This document shows positions 14,030 through 16,066 of a stretch of DNA of 16,066 nt, piece by piece. The stretch spans positions 1 to 16,066 of the forward strand of contig CACXCV010000101.1 of the NCBI GenBank assembly GCA_902766215.1, read 5' to 3'. Every line of letters starts with the position of its first letter. Position 1 is the first letter of the stretch. A program made the translations under genes and the position numbers. Below the pieces are notes generated by a model that worked only from the letters and a program-made list of their open reading frames with translations, did not search any database and was not told where the DNA came from. The DNA comes from Oscillospiraceae bacterium. Its GTDB lineage: Bacteria > Bacillota > Clostridia > Oscillospirales > Oscillospiraceae.

Positions 14030-15295
14030 CTATTCTGATTCTAAAATGCCCAAAACATCGCCCACCAGGTAGACGCTGCCGCAGACGACCACCAGCTCGC
14101 CGGGCCGGGCCTCCGCCCGGGCGCGGGCTAAGGCGTCGCGCACGCTGGTGCAGACCGTGGCCGGGCAGTAGGGCGCGGCCACCTGCGCCAGCTCGTCCGG
14201 GTGCATGGCCCGGGGCCAGTCCACCGCACAGGCATAGAGCCGCACGGCGCGCTTTGCCATCGCAGGGATGCACACGCCGGTTGCCTTGTCGTGCATCATG
14301 CCCATCACCACCCGTACCGGCACGCTGGGGAACAGCGTGTCCAGCGTGTCCAGCAGCGTGGCCACGCCGGCGGGGTTATGCCCCGCGTCCAGCAGCAGGT
14401 CAGGGCTGCCGGGCAGGTATTGCAGCCGCCCGGGCCAGTCGGTCCGGCGGATGCCGGCAGCAATGGCCTCGTCCGGCAGACCCAGCGCCCGGCACACGGC
14501 CACCGCCGCCGCCGCGTTGGTCACCTGGTGCCGCCCCAGCAGCGGGATGTGCAGCGGCAGGCCGCCGATGGTGCACTCGCTCCCCTGCCGGGTCATGTGC
14601 AGCGGCGCAACCGGCAGCTGCGCCGCCTCGATCAGCTGCGCGCCCCGTTCGGCGCAGGCGGCGCGGAAGACCGCCATGGCCTCGTCCGGCTGGCCGCCGG
14701 AGACGACCACCCGGCCGCCGGGCTTGATGATCCCGGCCTTCTCCGCGGCAATCTCTGCCAGCGTGCCGCCCAGGGTCTTCATGTGGTCAAAGGACACCGG
14801 CATGATGCAGGCGCAGGCGGGCGTGTCGATGACGTTGGTGCAGTCCAGCCGCCCGCCGATGCCCACCTCCAGCACCACATAGTCGCAGTGCCGGCTGGCA
14901 AAATAGCAGAACCCCACCGCTGTGACAATTTCAAATTCCGTCGCGCCGTCATAGCCCTCGGCCTCCAGCTGATCCTCGGCCGCGCGGACGCGGGTGACGA
15001 TCTCGGCCAGCTCGTCCGGGGCAATCGGCCGCCGGTTGACCTGAAACCGCTCTTCAAACCGCACCAGATACGGCGAGGTGAATAGCCCGGTGCGGTATCC
15101 GGCCTGCTGCAGCGCCGAGGCCACAAAGGCGCAGGCGCTGCCCTTGCCGTTGGTGCCGGTCACATGGACAAAGCGGCCCTGCCGGTGGGGGCTTCCGAGA
15201 CGCTCCAGCAGCCGCTCCACCTTGGACAGGTCGGTGCGCCGGGAGGAAAACCTAGGCCGTCCGTGAATATACGCCAGGCATGCCTCATAGGTCAT
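14030..15295 (-). CDS. folC: Folylpolyglutamate synthase / dihydrofolate synthase
   Basis: A 421-residue cytosolic Mur-ligase-fold enzyme that adds glutamate to dihydropteroate and/or folates using ATP. Seen: P-loop VTGTNGKGS (45-53), LEVGIGGRLDCTN (142-154), SFDH (168-171) and EKAGIIKPG (185-193) with the likely carbamylated Lys186, GRHQVTNAAAAV (254-265), and DAGHNPAG (303-310) in the C-terminal domain. Length is normal. ATG 15295 overlaps the valS stop by ATGA; the valS-folC pair is common in Firmicutes. Whether it does both the dihydrofolate and polyglutamate steps cannot be told here. Transcription ends at the hairpin at 13956-13992. Confidence 0.95.
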   Translation of the reverse strand: MTYEACLAYIHGRPRFSSRRTDLSKVERLLERLGSPHRQGRFVHVTGTNGKGSACAFVASALQQAGYRTGLFTSPYLVRFEERFQVNRRPIAPDELAEIVTRVRAAEDQLEAEGYDGATEFEIVTAVGFCYFASRHCDYVVLEVGIGGRLDCTNVIDTPACACIMPVSFDHMKTLGGTLAEIAAEKAGIIKPGGRVVVSGGQPDEAMAVFRAACAERGAQLIEAAQLPVAPLHMTRQGSECTIGGLPLHIPLLGRHQVTNAAAAVAVCRALGLPDEAIAAGIRRTDWPGRLQYLPGSPDLLLDAGHNPAGVATLLDTLDTLFPSVPVRVVMGMMHDKATGVCIPAMAKRAVRLYACAVDWPRAMHPDELAQVAAPYCPATVCTSVRDALARARAEARPGELVVVCGSVYLVGDVLGILESE

Positions 15296-16066
15296 GGACG
15301 CAGCCTCTTTTCGCTCTGCTCCAGCTGATCAAGCATCTGGCGCAGCCTGTCGGCCTTCTCCTTTTCGCCGGCCACCACGCTTTCGGGCGCCTTGGCCAGA
15401 AAGCCGGGGTTGGACAGCTTTTTCTCAATGCCGGCCAGGTCCTTTTCGGCCTTGGCCCGTTCGCGGGCGATGCGCGCCAGCTCCTGCTCGACATCCACCA
15501 GCTGATCCATGGGCATATACAGATGCGCTTCGCCGGTGACAGCCGCGACCATGCGCGCGGCGCCCTCCGGGGCAGTCTGGCTGATCCGCACCTGATCGGC
15601 CCCGGCCAGGCGGGAGATAAACGCCGTGCCGGCCTCAAAGGCCTCGGTCTGCTCGGTCACCACATAGAGCGTGCACTTGCGGCTCTGCGGCACGTTCATC
15701 TCGGCGCGGCGGTTGCGCACGGCGCGGATGGCCGACATGATCATCTCCATTTCGCTCTCTTCCACCGGGAAGTCCAGCGCCGGGTCAGCTTTGGGCCAGT
15801 CGGCCACCATGATCGACGCCCCCTCGTGGGGCAGTGCCTGCCAGATTTCCTCGGTGACAAAAGGCATAAACGGATGCAGCAGCTTCAGCAGCGTGTCCAG
15901 CACATAGACCAGCACCTGCTGGGCCGTGGTCTTGGCCGTATCGTCCTCGGAGTACAGACGGGCCTTGGTCAGCTCGATATACCAGTCGCAATAGGTGTCC
16001 CAGATGAAGTCGTACAGCTTCGCGGAGGCCACGCCCAGCTCAAAGGCGTCGAGGTTCTCGGTGACC
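15292..16066 (-). CDS. valS: Valyl-tRNA synthetase, C-terminal part (cut by window end)
   Basis: The last 257 residues of a class I aminoacyl-tRNA synthetase that charges tRNA-Val; the catalytic part lies beyond position 16066, and the frame is open to the edge. The visible part begins TENLDAFELG and continues FIWDTYCDWYIELTKARLY, the family's anticodon-binding domain opening, with HPFMPFVTEEIWQALP further on. The last 70 residues, rich in Glu, Lys and Arg with LVDVEQELARI and MLDQLEQSEKRL, form the coiled-coil tRNA-binding arm specific to ValS. The stop overlaps the folC start by ATGA. Confidence 0.96.
   Translation of the reverse strand, partial: VTENLDAFELGVASAKLYDFIWDTYCDWYIELTKARLYSEDDTAKTTAQQVLVYVLDTLLKLLHPFMPFVTEEIWQALPHEGASIMVADWPKADPALDFPVEESEMEMIMSAIRAVRNRRAEMNVPQSRKCTLYVVTEQTEAFEAGTAFISRLAGADQVRISQTAPEGAARMVAAVTGEAHLYMPMDQLVDVEQELARIARERAKAEKDLAGIEKKLSNPGFLAKAPESVVAGEKEKADRLRQMLDQLEQSEKRLRP

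Noticed and set aside
13981..14060. GAAT motifs upstream of spoIIAA as a sigma-H promoter
   Set aside because: Several GAAT sequences occur, but none has a purine at the expected position together with an AGGA-type -35 at 11-14 bases.
1..16066. Mobile elements, CRISPR arrays, tRNA or rRNA genes, phage or defence genes
   Set aside because: I found no transposase or integrase motifs, no regularly spaced direct repeats and no cloverleaf or ribosomal RNA sequence; all long frames are accounted for by core genes.

Overview
The window looks like an ordinary core-genome segment from a high-GC, endospore-forming member of the Firmicutes/Clostridia. The spore-formers' spoIIAA-spoIIAB-sigF operon, a yunB homologue, clostridial-type valS-folC and pcrA...ligA linkages and GC-rich coding sequence all point there. 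An Oscillospiraceae/Ruminococcaceae-like gut anaerobe would fit, but that family assignment is an inference. I see no mobile element, CRISPR array, tRNA or rRNA, and no gap above about 205 bp without a gene.

Layout. (1) Positions 1-2177, plus strand: a 5'-truncated transglutaminase-fold protein that seems to lack catalytic residues, followed 23 bp later by a MGDG-synthase/UgtP-type glycosyltransferase with a TTG start. (2) 2267-5718, minus strand: an aconitase-family hydratase and a eukaryotic-type NADP isocitrate dehydrogenase form an overlapping acn-icd operon with a good sigma-A-type promoter and a terminator. It would turn citrate into 2-oxoglutarate, probably for glutamate synthesis. (3) 5924-7312, plus strand: a MATE-family exporter divergent from acn; the 205-bp region between them holds both promoters and two inverted repeats. 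(4) 7380-12414, minus strand: pcrA - yunB - ligA, with a terminator after ligA. The standard pcrA-ligA repair pair is split by a sporulation gene whose ribosome-binding site is buried in a 9-bp hairpin. (5) 12481-13936, minus strand: spoIIAA-spoIIAB-sigF with 4-base overlaps, directly upstream of the pcrA group. (6) 14030-16066, minus strand: the 3' part of valS and the whole of folC.

No wholly new system is apparent. The most interesting non-coding feature is just before spoIIAA (13956-14023). A 15-bp GAAA-loop terminator for valS-folC read-through shares bases with a perfect TATAAT -10 element. Transcripts started there would lose most of the 5' arm of the hairpin and so escape termination, while read-through RNA would form it in full. 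Two near-matches to the Spo0A box lie over the -10 and -35 positions. Other points worth checking are the transglutaminase-like protein without Cys/His, a ~42-residue insertion in the PcrA motor domain, the yunB hairpin, and the almost complete avoidance of TTA/CTA/TCA codons in most long genes, which produces full-length antisense open frames.
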